A stretch of 64,000 bases of DNA, taken from Flocculibacter collagenilyticus (lineage in GTDB: Bacteria; Pseudomonadota; Gammaproteobacteria; Enterobacterales; Alteromonadaceae). The translations under genes and the position numbers were made by a program. Of this stretch, positions 1-9,241 are shown one piece after another (the stretch's first letter is position 1; each line of letters opens with the position of its first letter). The stretch is taken from contig NZ_CP059888.1 of the NCBI RefSeq assembly GCF_016469335.1, positions 2,914,001 through 2,978,000 on the forward strand, in the 5' to 3' direction. The notes beneath the pieces were generated by a model, which worked only from the letters and a program-made list of their open reading frames with translations, searched no databases and had not been told where the DNA came from.

Positions 1-2
1 TT

Positions 3-1010
3 AAGCACCTCATTGCAGGATATGCCTCTCCCCTCTGCTATCGCATTAGCTATTACTGTTGATAAGCTTTTTGCATCTTGCAACCCAATATTCACTCCCT
101 GCCCTGCTAGCGGGTTGATGGTATGTGCGGCATCCCCTACTAGTACTACCCCGTTTTTATAATAATGATTGGCATGTTGGCGAGTAATTGGAAAGCTGGC
201 ACAATTTTGTACAGAAAAATCGCCAGGGAGCACAGGAAAGTTTGTCAATATCTCTTGTTTAAGTTGCGCGTAAGTTAGCGCTTTTAGCTGTTGGATACGT
301 TGAGGGCTATCGTACCAAATGAGTGAAGCGTTTTGTCCAAATAAAGGCAAAAATGCCCTTGGACCAGACGGCATGAACTGCTGCCAAGTAACACTTTGTT
401 GAGCAAATTCAGTTTCAATATTAATCACAAAGCAGTGCTGTGTATAATTCCAGCCCGTACATCCTATACCGGCTAACGTTCTTATCATCGAGTTTGCGCC
501 ATCCGCTGCAACTAATAAAGTAGCCTTTATGTGACTTTCATCGGCAAAAGACAAAATATGATGACTGTCTTTACGCGTGATACTTTGCACCTTTCTACCC
601 ATTAATAGCTCAACATCTAAGTCTTTAAATTGCTCAATTAAAGACTGTTGAATAACATTATTCTCAATAATATGGCCTAGATATTCAGTTTCAGATAGTT
701 CATTACTAAAGCTCAGTCTATGTTGAGGCGCTTCCCATGTAACAAGCTCTTTATAAGGGCAAGATCTAATCTTTAAAATTGACGGCCATGCTTGAGCTTC
801 ACGTAAAATACGTTCAGACCCCAAGCTAATTGCTGAAACACGAAGACCAGCCTGATCATCTTCGGTTACTTTTTTAGGTAACTGATGCTCTACAACCGCA
901 ATTTTTAATTTGCTATGAGCTTTATTCTCTGAAGAAATTTGCGCCAAAAGGTTAGCCAGTGTTGCCCCTACCATTCCAGCACCAACAATTACGACATCAT
1001 AATGCGCCAT
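3..1010 (-). CDS. ubiF: UbiF-like FAD-dependent ubiquinone hydroxylase (3' end cut by window)
   Basis: This is a flavoprotein monooxygenase of the UbiH/UbiF/COQ6 family, which hydroxylates the ring of ubiquinone intermediates at the inner membrane. The first 336 codons are visible; family members run to about 390 residues, so the C-terminus lies beyond the left edge. The N-terminus reads MAHYDVVIVGAGMVGA, a Rossmann GxGxxG site for FAD. Further on are VADGAN, PSGPRAFLPL and GDAAHTINPLAGQG, the signature flavin-binding motifs of the family. The choice of UbiF over UbiH rests on context: in E. coli ubiF is divergent from miaB, and miaB lies 4 kb away here with three genes between. The family call is secure; the exact paralogue is probable. 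Confidence 0.85.
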   Translation of the reverse strand, partial: MAHYDVVIVGAGMVGATLANLLAQISSENKAHSKLKIAVVEHQLPKKVTEDDQAGLRVSAISLGSERILREAQAWPSILKIRSCPYKELVTWEAPQHRLSFSNELSETEYLGHIIENNVIQQSLIEQFKDLDVELLMGRKVQSITRKDSHHILSFADESHIKATLLVAADGANSMIRTLAGIGCTGWNYTQHCFVINIETEFAQQSVTWQQFMPSGPRAFLPLFGQNASLIWYDSPQRIQQLKALTYAQLKQEILTNFPVLPGDFSVQNCASFPITRQHANHYYKNGVVLVGDAAHTINPLAGQGVNIGLQDAKSLSTVIANAIAEGRGISCNEVL

Positions 1011-1179
1011 TATTTATCCTTTTTTCATTAGATTACAGGCATTTTCATTGAATTAAGTGTAACATTAAGGCTTAGAAAAGTACTTTGCATATCTTTGTTT
1101 TTTTTATCTTTTGAGCTAAAGTATTGAGGCTGGTACTAAAGGTTTATATCAGCTAAAAATCACTCAAATGGAGGTGGCT

Positions 1180-1614
1180 ATGTCTGCTACAAAAATAAGA
1201 AAGATTGAAGATTTAACTTTCGAATACGATAAAACCGTTAAACATAACACAACTAAGTTAAGAGCAAAATCCGACCGCGCAACCGTTTCAAAGTTTGTTG
1301 CAGATTTAGTACTACCAGATGACTCAATCCTTACGGTAGATATAAGTTTTGATAGTGATACTTGCTACCATAACAACGCAATGGTTATCATGGACGACTT
1401 TGGTGCAGAGTTAGTCGCTGATGCTTTCGAAACACGCTACGGACTAGAAGCTGCAAACTTGGTTAGAGAAAAGTGGTATAACAAAGAAAGTAATGACGAC
1501 CCACGTAAACCAACATTCATGTTTGTTAAAAAACCGACTAAGCCTCTGCAACGTCCTAAAATTGTTGTCGCTTGTGGTAAAGAAGATCACCAGCCTGACA
1601 GACCAGAGTATTAA
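1180..1614 (+). CDS. Uncharacterised 144-residue soluble protein
   Basis: I do not recognise this protein. The ATG at 1180 is chosen because GGAGGT (1170-1175) sits just upstream of it, whereas the earlier in-frame ATG at 1168 overlaps that ribosome site. The product has no signal peptide or membrane segment. It begins MSATKIRKIEDLTFEYD and has a mixed beta-rich middle followed by a basic, proline-containing tail (about residues 110-144) that suggests a flexible end. It is monocistronic: a hairpin terminator follows immediately at 1622, and ubiF lies divergently upstream. The next gene's reading frame overlaps its last part. Confidence that it is a real gene is good because of the strong ribosome site and the terminator. 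Confidence 0.7.
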   Translation: MSATKIRKIEDLTFEYDKTVKHNTTKLRAKSDRATVSKFVADLVLPDDSILTVDISFDSDTCYHNNAMVIMDDFGAELVADAFETRYGLEAANLVREKWYNKESNDDPRKPTFMFVKKPTKPLQRPKIVVACGKEDHQPDRPEY

Positions 1615-4504
1615 TCACTTTAAACGCCAATATCTTGTTGGCGTTTTTGCGTTCTTTTTATGTGTGGTGTGCTTATTTCCACTCAATATATTTGCACATA
1701 TTCAGCCTGTTCAGGCATTTCACGATCAAACTCAGATTAAACGCTTTTTACAAGACAGCAATGGATTTATTTGGTCACTAGGTCAAAGCGGCTTAAAACG
1801 ATTCGATGGTTTTGAAACCATTAACTTCTCCATGCAAGGTCCCTACAAACTTCCATTTTCTTGGATCAAGGATGCGCTTATTGTTCAAAACATGATGTAT
1901 ATCGCTACTGAAAATCGTGGGTTATGGCAATTAAATCTTAATAACTTCAAGTCAAAACAACTACTTAACTTCGAGCAAGCATCTAATCTGGAACGCTTAA
2001 AATTTCATGCCGATAGCTTATATATCCTCGGCCGAGAAGGGTTTAGCCAATACAATATTGCTAAAGCGCAATACAGTATCTTATCTAAGCAATATACCTC
2101 CTTATTTGCCGATGTATTTGGTGATAGCATCTATTTTTCAGATGAAAATAGGATGATAAAGTTTCATATAAAAAGTGGCACTTACTCTGTTGCCGCCACT
2201 TTTAAACAAAAAATAAACGAGATTGTGGCCTCAAATGATGTGCTGATGGTAACGGCTGGAAAGCATGTCGCCTTTCTCAATAACACTACTTTGTCAGATG
2301 AGAAGGATATTCAGCCCGCTAAGCTAAAGATTGAAAGTCCAAACGCAGAATATACCAAACACTTTAAAGCAGCACCTCTAACCAAAGTAATCTTACCTAC
2401 TCCTGTAAGCTCAGCCACGTTTACAGATGAAACTAAAGAGTTTTTACTTTCATTAAGTAATGGGGAATTAATCACGTTATCTAGCAAAACATTTACGCGG
2501 GTAGCAAACCGTTACGATATTGGTAGCGCAAAAAATGCAACTGCAATGCTAATTGACCGAACAAATTCACTATGGATTGCGAGTAGTTCAGGGGTATCTC
2601 CAAACGTAAAACTCCCTTTTCGTTTGCACAACATTAAATTTCCTGTCAAAAACAATGAAATAGATATGCTTATAGCAAATGACATTATATGGTTAGGCAG
2701 TAATGGTGCAGGACTTTTTCGCTATGACATAGATGCTAAAGAGCTTATACCTGATGCCATCTTTAATTCAGCAGTACCAAACGCAAGAATTAATGAATTT
2801 AGTGAGCACAACGGCAACTTATATATACCAACCTATGAAGGCGTGTATAAGTACACTCCTGAGACTGGTCGTGTATCCAGATTAATTAAAGAATTCGATG
2901 ACCAACTGTTTCTTTCTTCACAAATCATCAATGACAAACTTTATTTAGGGTGCAATGAAGGTGGCTTGGCAATCGTTGACTTAAGCACTAACACCTTAAT
3001 CCACCACATCAAAGAAGGAGCAAATGAGTTACTTTCTGGTGAAGTATTAACAGCAAGTCATGTTGGCTCTGAAATATGGGTTGCTACAGCAAAAGGCATT
3101 AATGTTTTAAACGCAACTAACCACACCCTCAAATCAACGGTTACATTACCCACACACGCAAAGGTAATCGCTGTTACAGCCATTAATAATAAAATCTACG
3201 TATCAACTTATGGCGATGGTTTGTATGTATTAAATCAAGCTGGTGAGCTAATTAATCGCTTAAATACCAGCTCTAAAGTTTTATCTGCTAAGCCGTTAAA
3301 CTCTGAATTGTACGTTACAACGCGAGAAGGGCTGTATATTGTCGATACAACCACAGACACCTTTACACAGCTAGCCGGCTCAAGACAGCTAACCTTTTCC
3401 TCTCCCATGTTTTTACATAACGACAAGCTAATTGGTGCTGGTTTTTTTGGACTGGTTGAAATACCCGTGAAACGCAGTCAAGAAATTATCACCCGCCCTG
3501 CTATCACCCGCATCACTCACAATGGTAATACGCTTTTTAACAAGCATTCTCTTAGTTTAGAGTCGAGCAAAGACGTGGTGTCTTTTAATTTATCTAGCTT
3601 TGATTACCGTGATTCAAATGCAATGCGGTTTAAATACCGATTAAACGAAGGTCAATGGAATGAAATTTCTGGCCATTCACTTACCTTAACACAACTACAA
3701 CCTGATGATTATTTACTTGAATTCAAAGGCGCAAACGCATTAGGAAATTGGAGTGCAGAAAGTACCTTCGCAAGACTTACCGTTTTAATTCCTTGGTATA
3801 AAACATCATTAGCAATAACGCTTTATATCTTAATAGCGCTAATTACAGTAGCGTTAATTATTTGGGTACTACAAATGAAAGTGAAAAATGCCCATAATCT
3901 ACAGCAGCTGTTGTCGAATGAAATATACCTAAAAGGACACTCCATCGAACAAATCAAATATAACTTTAACCATATTAAGCAATATATTAAGTCCCAAAAT
4001 ACAGCCGCAATCGAGCAAGTATGTAACGACAGCTTGGCGTTATTAACAAAACAGCAAGACGAAATTGTGCCCAGCCAGCTTGCAGATAAAAACTTAAAAG
4101 ACGGGCTTTGGTATTTTGCAAACTATTTACAAGAGTATTTCGACGTTAATATTACGCTTGATAACCACTTCTCACAATCAGCATTACCCACTGACATCCA
4201 GCAAGATGTGTATCGCATGGTTTATGAAGCCGTTTCATTTGCTATACACCAGTCTTTCGATCGCTCATTTAACTTGCGACTCGTCAACGTTCACTCTTCA
4301 TTTCTTATTGAATTATTTGATGAAGGGGAAGGATTACTAAACTTAAAAAATGAGTTAAATAGCCATTTAGGTTTATTCATTCTTAAGTCGTTGATTAAAA
4401 AGTACCAAGCGAAACTAGACTGCTCTACGCATTACAATCACGGCTCTTACATGTGTATCAGCTTTAGCTCAGAACGAATTATTCCAGTACATAAAGAGTA
4501 TTAA
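1493..4504 (+). CDS. Beta-propeller / Y_Y_Y membrane sensor with degenerate histidine-kinase ATPase core
   Basis: This looks like a membrane sensor of the two-component hybrid type (periplasmic Reg_prop beta-propeller plus Y_Y_Y domain). Numbering from 1493, a signal or anchor helix lies at about 47-70, propeller-like repeats (WLGSNGAGLFRYD, IWVATAKGINVLN and similar) run to about 660, a Y_Y_Y-like beta domain spans about 685-765, and a transmembrane helix about 768-792. The cytosolic tail of about 210 residues resembles HATPase_c: FDEGEG (near 941) matches a G1 box and HLGLFILKSL a G2 box. However, the N-box position reads YEAVSFAIHQ, so the usual Asn is Phe, and no clear phospho-acceptor HisKA motif is visible. 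It may be a pseudokinase. The start is uncertain: ATG 1493 overlaps the upstream gene by 122 bases, and GTG 1574 or another later start is possible. Confidence 0.7.
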   Translation: MTTHVNQHSCLLKNRLSLCNVLKLLSLVVKKITSLTDQSINHFKRQYLVGVFAFFLCVVCLFPLNIFAHIQPVQAFHDQTQIKRFLQDSNGFIWSLGQSGLKRFDGFETINFSMQGPYKLPFSWIKDALIVQNMMYIATENRGLWQLNLNNFKSKQLLNFEQASNLERLKFHADSLYILGREGFSQYNIAKAQYSILSKQYTSLFADVFGDSIYFSDENRMIKFHIKSGTYSVAATFKQKINEIVASNDVLMVTAGKHVAFLNNTTLSDEKDIQPAKLKIESPNAEYTKHFKAAPLTKVILPTPVSSATFTDETKEFLLSLSNGELITLSSKTFTRVANRYDIGSAKNATAMLIDRTNSLWIASSSGVSPNVKLPFRLHNIKFPVKNNEIDMLIANDIIWLGSNGAGLFRYDIDAKELIPDAIFNSAVPNARINEFSEHNGNLYIPTYEGVYKYTPETGRVSRLIKEFDDQLFLSSQIINDKLYLGCNEGGLAIVDLSTNTLIHHIKEGANELLSGEVLTASHVGSEIWVATAKGINVLNATNHTLKSTVTLPTHAKVIAVTAINNKIYVSTYGDGLYVLNQAGELINRLNTSSKVLSAKPLNSELYVTTREGLYIVDTTTDTFTQLAGSRQLTFSSPMFLHNDKLIGAGFFGLVEIPVKRSQEIITRPAITRITHNGNTLFNKHSLSLESSKDVVSFNLSSFDYRDSNAMRFKYRLNEGQWNEISGHSLTLTQLQPDDYLLEFKGANALGNWSAESTFARLTVLIPWYKTSLAITLYILIALITVALIIWVLQMKVKNAHNLQQLLSNEIYLKGHSIEQIKYNFNHIKQYIKSQNTAAIEQVCNDSLALLTKQQDEIVPSQLADKNLKDGLWYFANYLQEYFDVNITLDNHFSQSALPTDIQQDVYRMVYEAVSFAIHQSFDRSFNLRLVNVHSSFLIELFDEGEGLLNLKNELNSHLGLFILKSLIKKYQAKLDCSTHYNHGSYMCISFSSERIIPVHKEY
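1622..1649 (+). terminator. Rho-independent terminator after the 144-residue gene
   Basis: The inverted repeat AACGCCAA / TTGGCGTT (1623-1630 and 1638-1645) with a 7-nt loop is followed by a T tract. It lies 8 bases after the stop at 1614. It also falls inside the open reading frame of the propeller protein that follows, in its signal-anchor coding region. Confidence 0.75.
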
Positions 4505-4597
4505 ACAAGAGGTATTTTTTTACCATTTTATTGCTATTAACTTGGATGAATAAACCTAAGTTAACTATACTTCCCACTCAGCTAAAGCAACACCCAC

Positions 4598-4617
4598 TTA
4601 TGCGATAAAACGCATAA
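4598..4617. repeat. Perfect 7-bp hairpin between two genes
   Basis: TTATGCG (4598-4604) and CGCATAA (4611-4617) flank a 6-nt ATAAAA loop. No T tract follows it on either strand, so it is not an obvious terminator. It lies in the 250-base gap after the propeller gene and could be an operator or a weak stem-loop. Confidence 0.35.
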
Positions 4618-4754
4618 ATTTATCGACGGCTATTCAAGTTGTAACAAGGCGCAAGTTATTCGCGCTTTAGACATAACTAGATACATCTATACATCTTTTA
4701 ATTTTTAATTTCATATATTCTTAATAATACATTTTAAGGTTAATTGGGTGACTT

Positions 4755-5081
4755 ATGAGATACATTATCGCAGTAGCATTAGCAGGAACACTTTCGTTTA
4801 CAAGCCTCACACCAGCTACCGCAGCTGATAACGAGCCGGTGCCACAACGATATACCTTTACATACGACTTTGAAAACCAACAAGACGGCGTAACCTACTA
4901 TACAGACCAAGCACGGCAAGAAGTGCATTACCAAACTGTTTTGGATGTATTAACAAGGGCTTATTCTATGCTAAACAACCTACCTAATGAGGGTGCATAT
5001 GTGCTTGAGCCAAAAGAAGAGCCGGTTTCGATACCAAGCGCTTCAAAAGCTAACGATACCCCCGTGCTTGATGAAGATTAA
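4755..5081 (+). CDS. Small secreted protein of unknown function (108 aa)
   Basis: I do not recognise this protein. The N-terminus MRYIIAVALAGTLSFTSLTP followed by ATAAD is a clear Sec signal peptide, with cleavage probably after TAA near residue 24. The mature part (about 84 residues) is acidic and polar, has no cysteine or membrane segment, and carries a Pro/Glu-rich C-terminal tail. ATG 4755 has a weak GGTGA ribosome site. It is transcribed alone, between the propeller gene and miaB. It is probably periplasmic. Confidence 0.6.
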   Translation: MRYIIAVALAGTLSFTSLTPATAADNEPVPQRYTFTYDFENQQDGVTYYTDQARQEVHYQTVLDVLTRAYSMLNNLPNEGAYVLEPKEEPVSIPSASKANDTPVLDED

Positions 5082-5171
5082 TTTGAAGAGACTTACAACA
5101 GCAATACAACGCCAAACAATTCAAGCTGTTAGCTAGCAGCTAAAATATACTGGTAGTCATCGCACGAAAAG

Positions 5172-5177
5172 TATAAA
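5172..5177 (+). promoter_or_regulatory. Candidate miaB promoter -10 element
   Basis: TATAAA at 5172-5177 is followed by an ATACGCCTCCC discriminator. No convincing -35 sits at 17 bp, so the call is tentative. Transcription would begin around 5184 and place a hairpin at the very 5' end of the message. Confidence 0.35.
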
Positions 5178-5181
5178 ATAC

Positions 5182-5205
5182 GCCTCCCTCGAAAGAGGCT
5201 GATTT
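5182..5205 (+). promoter_or_regulatory. Hairpin with GAAA loop upstream of miaB (terminator or leader structure)
   Basis: GCCTC (5182-5186) can pair with GAGGC (5195-5199). Alternatively CCTC (5187-5190) pairs with GAGG (5195-5198) around a GAAA tetraloop. A short T tract (5202-5206) follows. It could end transcription of the secreted-protein gene or act as a leader structure for miaB. Either pairing would hide the AGAGG sequence that precedes an in-frame TTG at 5206. Confidence 0.4.
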
Positions 5206-5244
5206 TTGAACAATTCAACTAATTGCGATGTAACGGTATATTTA

Positions 5245-6675
5245 ATGGGTAAAAAACTGCATATTAAAACTTGGGGCTGCCAAATGAACGAGTATGACTC
5301 GCAGAAAATGGCCGATCTTTTAGATGCAACACATGGTTACCAATTCACGGAAGAAGCGGAAGATGCAGACGTAATACTGCTAAACACGTGTTCTATTCGT
5401 GAAAAAGCACAAGAGAAGGTATTCCACCAGCTTGGGCGCTGGAAAACACTTAAAGATAAAAATCCCAATATCGTGATTGGCGTTGGCGGTTGTGTTGCTT
5501 CACAAGAAGGCAAGGCTATCAGACAGCGTGCACCATTTGTTGACATCGTTTTTGGTCCTCAAACACTTCATCGTTTACCAGAAATGATTAAAGACGTTCA
5601 ATCTGGTGATAAAGCCGTTGTAGATGTCTCATTTCCAGAAATCGAAAAGTTTGATCGCCTACCAGAACCTAAGGCTGAAGGTCCTTCCGCGTTTGTATCC
5701 ATCATGGAAGGGTGTAGCAAATACTGTACTTTCTGTGTAGTACCTTATACTCGCGGTGAAGAAGTTAGTCGTCCATTAGATGATGTATTATTCGAAGTTG
5801 CTCAGCTTGCCGATCAAGGCGTGCGCGAAGTGAACTTACTTGGGCAAAATGTAAACGCTTATCGTGGTGAAACGCATGACGGCGAAATATGCTACTTCTC
5901 AGACTTATTACGTTATGTTGCTGCTATAGATGGCATTGACCGTATTCGTTATACCACTTCGCATCCAGTTGAATTTACTGACGATATTATTGATGCTTAT
6001 GCAGACATACCAGAACTAGTAGATCACTTGCATCTACCGGTACAAAGTGGTGCTGATCGCATTCTTAACTTAATGAAACGTGGACACACAGCGTTAGAGT
6101 ATAAGTCTCAAATTAGAAAGCTTCGCAAAATCCGTCCGAATATTAGTATGTCATCTGACTTCATCATCGGCTTTCCAGGTGAAACAGAGGCTGACTTTAA
6201 CGCGACTATGAAGTTAATTAATGATATTAAATTCGATCATAGCTTCAGCTTTGTATACAGCGCTCGTCCGGGTACACCGGCAGCAGATCTGCCTGATGAT
6301 GTTAGCGAGGAAGCTAAAAAAGAACGCCTGTACTTCTTACAAGACACCATCAACCAACAAGCACAGATCATTGCACGTCAAATGCTAAGCACTGAGCAAC
6401 GCATTCTTGTTGAAGGGCCATCTAAAAAGAATCCTATGGAATTAAGAGGCCGAACTGAAAACAACCGAGTGGTGAATTTTGAAGGACCACACAGTGTAAT
6501 TGGTCAGTTTGTTGACGTTGAAATTACTGATGTTTTCACTAACTCATTACGTGGTGAACTAGTCCGCACTGAAGCAGATATGGACTTGCGTAAAGATGTT
6601 GCTCCAAGTGACATTTTATCGAAACAAAACGTTGAGCAAATTGATGAAATTGGGGTTGCAACTTTTACCCCATAG
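5245..6675 (+). CDS. miaB: tRNA-2-methylthio-N6-dimethylallyladenosine synthase MiaB
   Basis: MiaB is a radical-SAM methylthiotransferase that converts i6A37 to ms2i6A37 in tRNAs reading UNN codons. The N-terminal UPF0004 domain holds the auxiliary cluster cysteines C12, C49 and C83. The radical SAM motif GCSKYCTFC places C157, C161 and C164 exactly as in E. coli. A TRAM domain follows (about 380-445). The product is 476 residues, against 474 in E. coli. ATG 5245 is chosen because the family begins M[14 protein letters not shown]. A TTG at 5206 with an AGAGG ribosome site would add 13 residues not seen in the family, though it cannot be excluded. It leads the ybeZ-ybeY-corC-lnt cluster. Confidence 0.97.
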   Translation: MGKKLHIKTWGCQMNEYDSQKMADLLDATHGYQFTEEAEDADVILLNTCSIREKAQEKVFHQLGRWKTLKDKNPNIVIGVGGCVASQEGKAIRQRAPFVDIVFGPQTLHRLPEMIKDVQSGDKAVVDVSFPEIEKFDRLPEPKAEGPSAFVSIMEGCSKYCTFCVVPYTRGEEVSRPLDDVLFEVAQLADQGVREVNLLGQNVNAYRGETHDGEICYFSDLLRYVAAIDGIDRIRYTTSHPVEFTDDIIDAYADIPELVDHLHLPVQSGADRILNLMKRGHTALEYKSQIRKLRKIRPNISMSSDFIIGFPGETEADFNATMKLINDIKFDHSFSFVYSARPGTPAADLPDDVSEEAKKERLYFLQDTINQQAQIIARQMLSTEQRILVEGPSKKNPMELRGRTENNRVVNFEGPHSVIGQFVDVEITDVFTNSLRGELVRTEADMDLRKDVAPSDILSKQNVEQIDEIGVATFTP

Positions 6676-6726
6676 TTTACATTAACACTATAACGCTCAT
6701 ATTTTTGAACGAGGAATATATTACTT

Positions 6727-7851
6727 TTGAGTAATCAGTTAAAAACGAGAGAAGTTCATCTCGAACCCGCAGAGCAAAGCCGATTGGTCAGTCTCTGTGG
6801 GCCATTCGATGATAATATCAAGCAAATTGAACGCCGCTTAGGTGTTGAAATTACCTACCACGACAACCTATTTAAAGTAATGGGCAAAGCATTAAACAGC
6901 GATGCAGCTGTTGATATCTTAAAGTCACTGTATATTGACACCCAAAGCAGAAATGGTAGCGCGTCAGACATTGAACCTGAACAAGTTCACTTAGCCATAC
7001 AAGAAAGCAAATGCTTAGAGCATAATGGCGAAGACTTATATGTAAAAGAAGCCGTTATCAAAACAAAGCGTGGTGTAGTTAAACCTCGTAATGAAAATCA
7101 AAGTGGCTACGTACATAACATTTTCACGCATGACATTACTTTCGGTATTGGTCCAGCTGGTACAGGTAAAACCTATCTGGCCGTTGCCTGCGCAGTTGAT
7201 GCACTTGAGCGCCAAGAGATTCGTCGCATTTTACTTACTCGACCAGCAGTAGAAGCAGGTGAAAAGTTAGGCTTCTTACCGGGTGACTTGTCTCAAAAAG
7301 TCGATCCATACTTACGTCCTTTATACGATGCTCTGTTTGAAATGCTAGGCTTCGAAAAAGTAGAAAAGCTCATCGAGCGCAATGTTATTGAAGTGGCACC
7401 CCTTGCATATATGCGTGGTCGTACGTTAAACGATGCTTTTATTATTTTGGATGAAAGTCAAAACACGACTGTTGAACAAATGAAAATGTTCTTAACCCGT
7501 ATTGGTTTTAATTCAAAAGCAGTCATCACAGGTGACATTACACAGATTGACTTACCAAAAGGGGCAAAGTCTGGTTTACGTCATGTTATTGAAGTGCTTA
7601 GTGATGTAGATGAAATTAGCTTTAATTTATTCCAATCAAAAGATGTGGTTCGTCATCCGGTGGTTGCCCGTATTGTTGAAGCTTATGAAGAGCATGATGA
7701 AAAATCACGCCTTGAAAAAATAGAAAAAGCAAAAGCATACAAACTTGAGCAACAAGCAAATCAAAAAGCTGGCACCACAATAGCAAGTGTTGACTCAACC
7801 AAGACCTCTAGTCAAGAACTTGAAGCTACGCCGAGCAAGGAAGTGTCGTGA
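6727..7851 (+). CDS. ybeZ: PhoH-family ATPase YbeZ
   Basis: YbeZ is a PhoH-like P-loop ATPase that partners the endoribonuclease YbeY in rRNA and RNA quality control. The Walker A motif GPAGTGKT lies at 142-149 and the Walker B ILDES acidic pair at D242-E243. The product is 374 residues and follows the E. coli protein almost throughout, including the N-terminal [20 protein letters not shown] stretch. That homology requires the TTG start at 6727, which has GAGGAA ten bases upstream; no ATG is available before residue 52. A Lys/Gln/Ser-rich tail of about 40 residues is less conserved. The stop overlaps the ybeY start by 4 bases, which suggests translational coupling. Confidence 0.95.
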   Translation: MSNQLKTREVHLEPAEQSRLVSLCGPFDDNIKQIERRLGVEITYHDNLFKVMGKALNSDAAVDILKSLYIDTQSRNGSASDIEPEQVHLAIQESKCLEHNGEDLYVKEAVIKTKRGVVKPRNENQSGYVHNIFTHDITFGIGPAGTGKTYLAVACAVDALERQEIRRILLTRPAVEAGEKLGFLPGDLSQKVDPYLRPLYDALFEMLGFEKVEKLIERNVIEVAPLAYMRGRTLNDAFIILDESQNTTVEQMKMFLTRIGFNSKAVITGDITQIDLPKGAKSGLRHVIEVLSDVDEISFNLFQSKDVVRHPVVARIVEAYEEHDEKSRLEKIEKAKAYKLEQQANQKAGTTIASVDSTKTSSQELEATPSKEVS

Positions 7852-8342
7852 GCGCCATAGTAGATCTACAAGTGGCTTGCGACAACACTAACTTGCCTCA
7901 TCAAACGGACATTACTAAGTGGTTAAACGTCGCGATTAATGCAGTTCATCAGCTAAGTGAAGCTGCTAGCAATCCCCCTTCCAGCTACGAAGTTACCGTA
8001 CGGATTGCTACGCCAGAAGAGAGCCAACAACTTAACAGTGAGTATCGAGGAAAAGACAAACCAACCAATGTGTTATCTTTTCCCTTTCAAGCTCCTCCTG
8101 GTATACAAATAAATTTATTAGGTGACTTAATTGTTTGTGCCGATGTTGTTGAGCATGAAGCAAAACAGCAAAATAAGCCGCTAAATGCACATTGGGCACA
8201 TATGATTATTCATGGATGCTTGCATTTACAAGGTTATGACCATATAAATGATGAAGATGCTGAAGAGATGGAAGCATTGGAAGTAAAAATATTGGCTGAC
8301 TTGGGTATTGATAACCCTTATCAGATTAACGATTCAGTATAG
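7848..8342 (+). CDS. ybeY: rRNA maturation endoribonuclease YbeY
   Basis: YbeY is a single-strand-specific zinc endoribonuclease that matures the 16S rRNA 3' end and takes part in 70S quality control. The family zinc site [11 protein letters not shown] places H122, H126 and H132. The substrate-groove motif NVLSFPF is also present. The product is 164 residues, slightly longer than the 155 of E. coli because of the N-terminus. The GTG start at 7848 overlaps the ybeZ stop. It sits between its ATPase partner and corC, the standard gene order. Confidence 0.96.
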   Translation: MSAIVDLQVACDNTNLPHQTDITKWLNVAINAVHQLSEAASNPPSSYEVTVRIATPEESQQLNSEYRGKDKPTNVLSFPFQAPPGIQINLLGDLIVCADVVEHEAKQQNKPLNAHWAHMIIHGCLHLQGYDHINDEDAEEMEALEVKILADLGIDNPYQINDSV

Positions 8343-8362
8343 TTGGAGTATTAACAACACTA

Positions 8363-9241
8363 ATGAGCGACGAAAATCCTCACTCTAGTAACGGTTCTTC
8401 AAATAAAACATGGTTAGATAAAATTGCCACCATGTTTCAAGGAGAACCGCAAAAAAAAGAAGATCTGGTTGACGTTATTCATGACGCAGAGCAACGAGAC
8501 CTAATAGATCCACAAACCAAAGAAATGATTGAAGGGGTACTTGAAGTATCTGACATGCGTGTACGTGAAATCATGATCCCACGTTCGCAAATGGTGACTA
8601 TCGATATCGATCAATCATTAGAAGAGTTTCTTCCTATTGTACTTGAATCGGCTCACTCACGTTTTCCAATTATTAATGAAGACAAAGATCACGTTGAAGG
8701 CATTTTATTAGCAAAAGACTTGTTATCATATGCTTTTAAACAAGAAACCAATGTAAACCTTGCCGACGTTATCCGCCCCGCTGTCATCATTCCTGAATCA
8801 AAGCGTGTTGATATTCTATTAAAAGAATTCAGACAAGAGCGCTACCATATGGCGATTGTAGTTGATGAATATGGCGGTGTATCAGGCCTCGTTACCATTG
8901 AAGATATTCTTGAGCTCATAGTAGGTGAAATTGAAGACGAGACTGATGTGGAAGTCGAGCACGAAGACATTAAAAAAGTGGCTAAGCACGTATATACTGT
9001 TCAGGCACTAACCCCTGTGGATGAATTCAACACTTTCTTTAACTCTACTTTTGATGAAAGTGATGCCGATACGATTGGTGGTATAGTGCTTCATGCATTT
9101 GGCCACATGCCAGGTCGGGGTGAAACAATCGAAGTGAATGATTATTTGTTCAAAATAATGAGCGCTGATAATCGTCGCATTCAACAATTGCAAGTAACCA
9201 TCCCTAAGGCTGAAGTGTTGTTAGAACACCAAAGTGACTAA
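8363..9241 (+). CDS. corC: CorC/YbeX CBS-domain transporter-associated protein
   Basis: CorC (YbeX) is a cytosolic protein linked to Mg2+/Co2+ efflux and, through its neighbours, to ribosome homeostasis. The 292 residues contain two CBS domains: the first around MIPRSQMVTIDIDQSLEEFL and SRFPIINED (about 72-130), the second around ILLKEFRQERYHMAIVVDEY (about 150-195). The C-terminal CorC_HlyC domain contains DADTIGG. The length matches E. coli (292). It begins 20 bases after ybeY and its end overlaps lnt by 8 bases. Confidence 0.95.
   Translation: MSDENPHSSNGSSNKTWLDKIATMFQGEPQKKEDLVDVIHDAEQRDLIDPQTKEMIEGVLEVSDMRVREIMIPRSQMVTIDIDQSLEEFLPIVLESAHSRFPIINEDKDHVEGILLAKDLLSYAFKQETNVNLADVIRPAVIIPESKRVDILLKEFRQERYHMAIVVDEYGGVSGLVTIEDILELIVGEIEDETDVEVEHEDIKKVAKHVYTVQALTPVDEFNTFFNSTFDESDADTIGGIVLHAFGHMPGRGETIEVNDYLFKIMSADNRRIQQLQVTIPKAEVLLEHQSD

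Noticed and set aside
5206-5244. N-terminal extension of MiaB from TTG 5206
   Set aside because: The added residues are not found in the family, although the ribosome site is good; kept as an alternative only.
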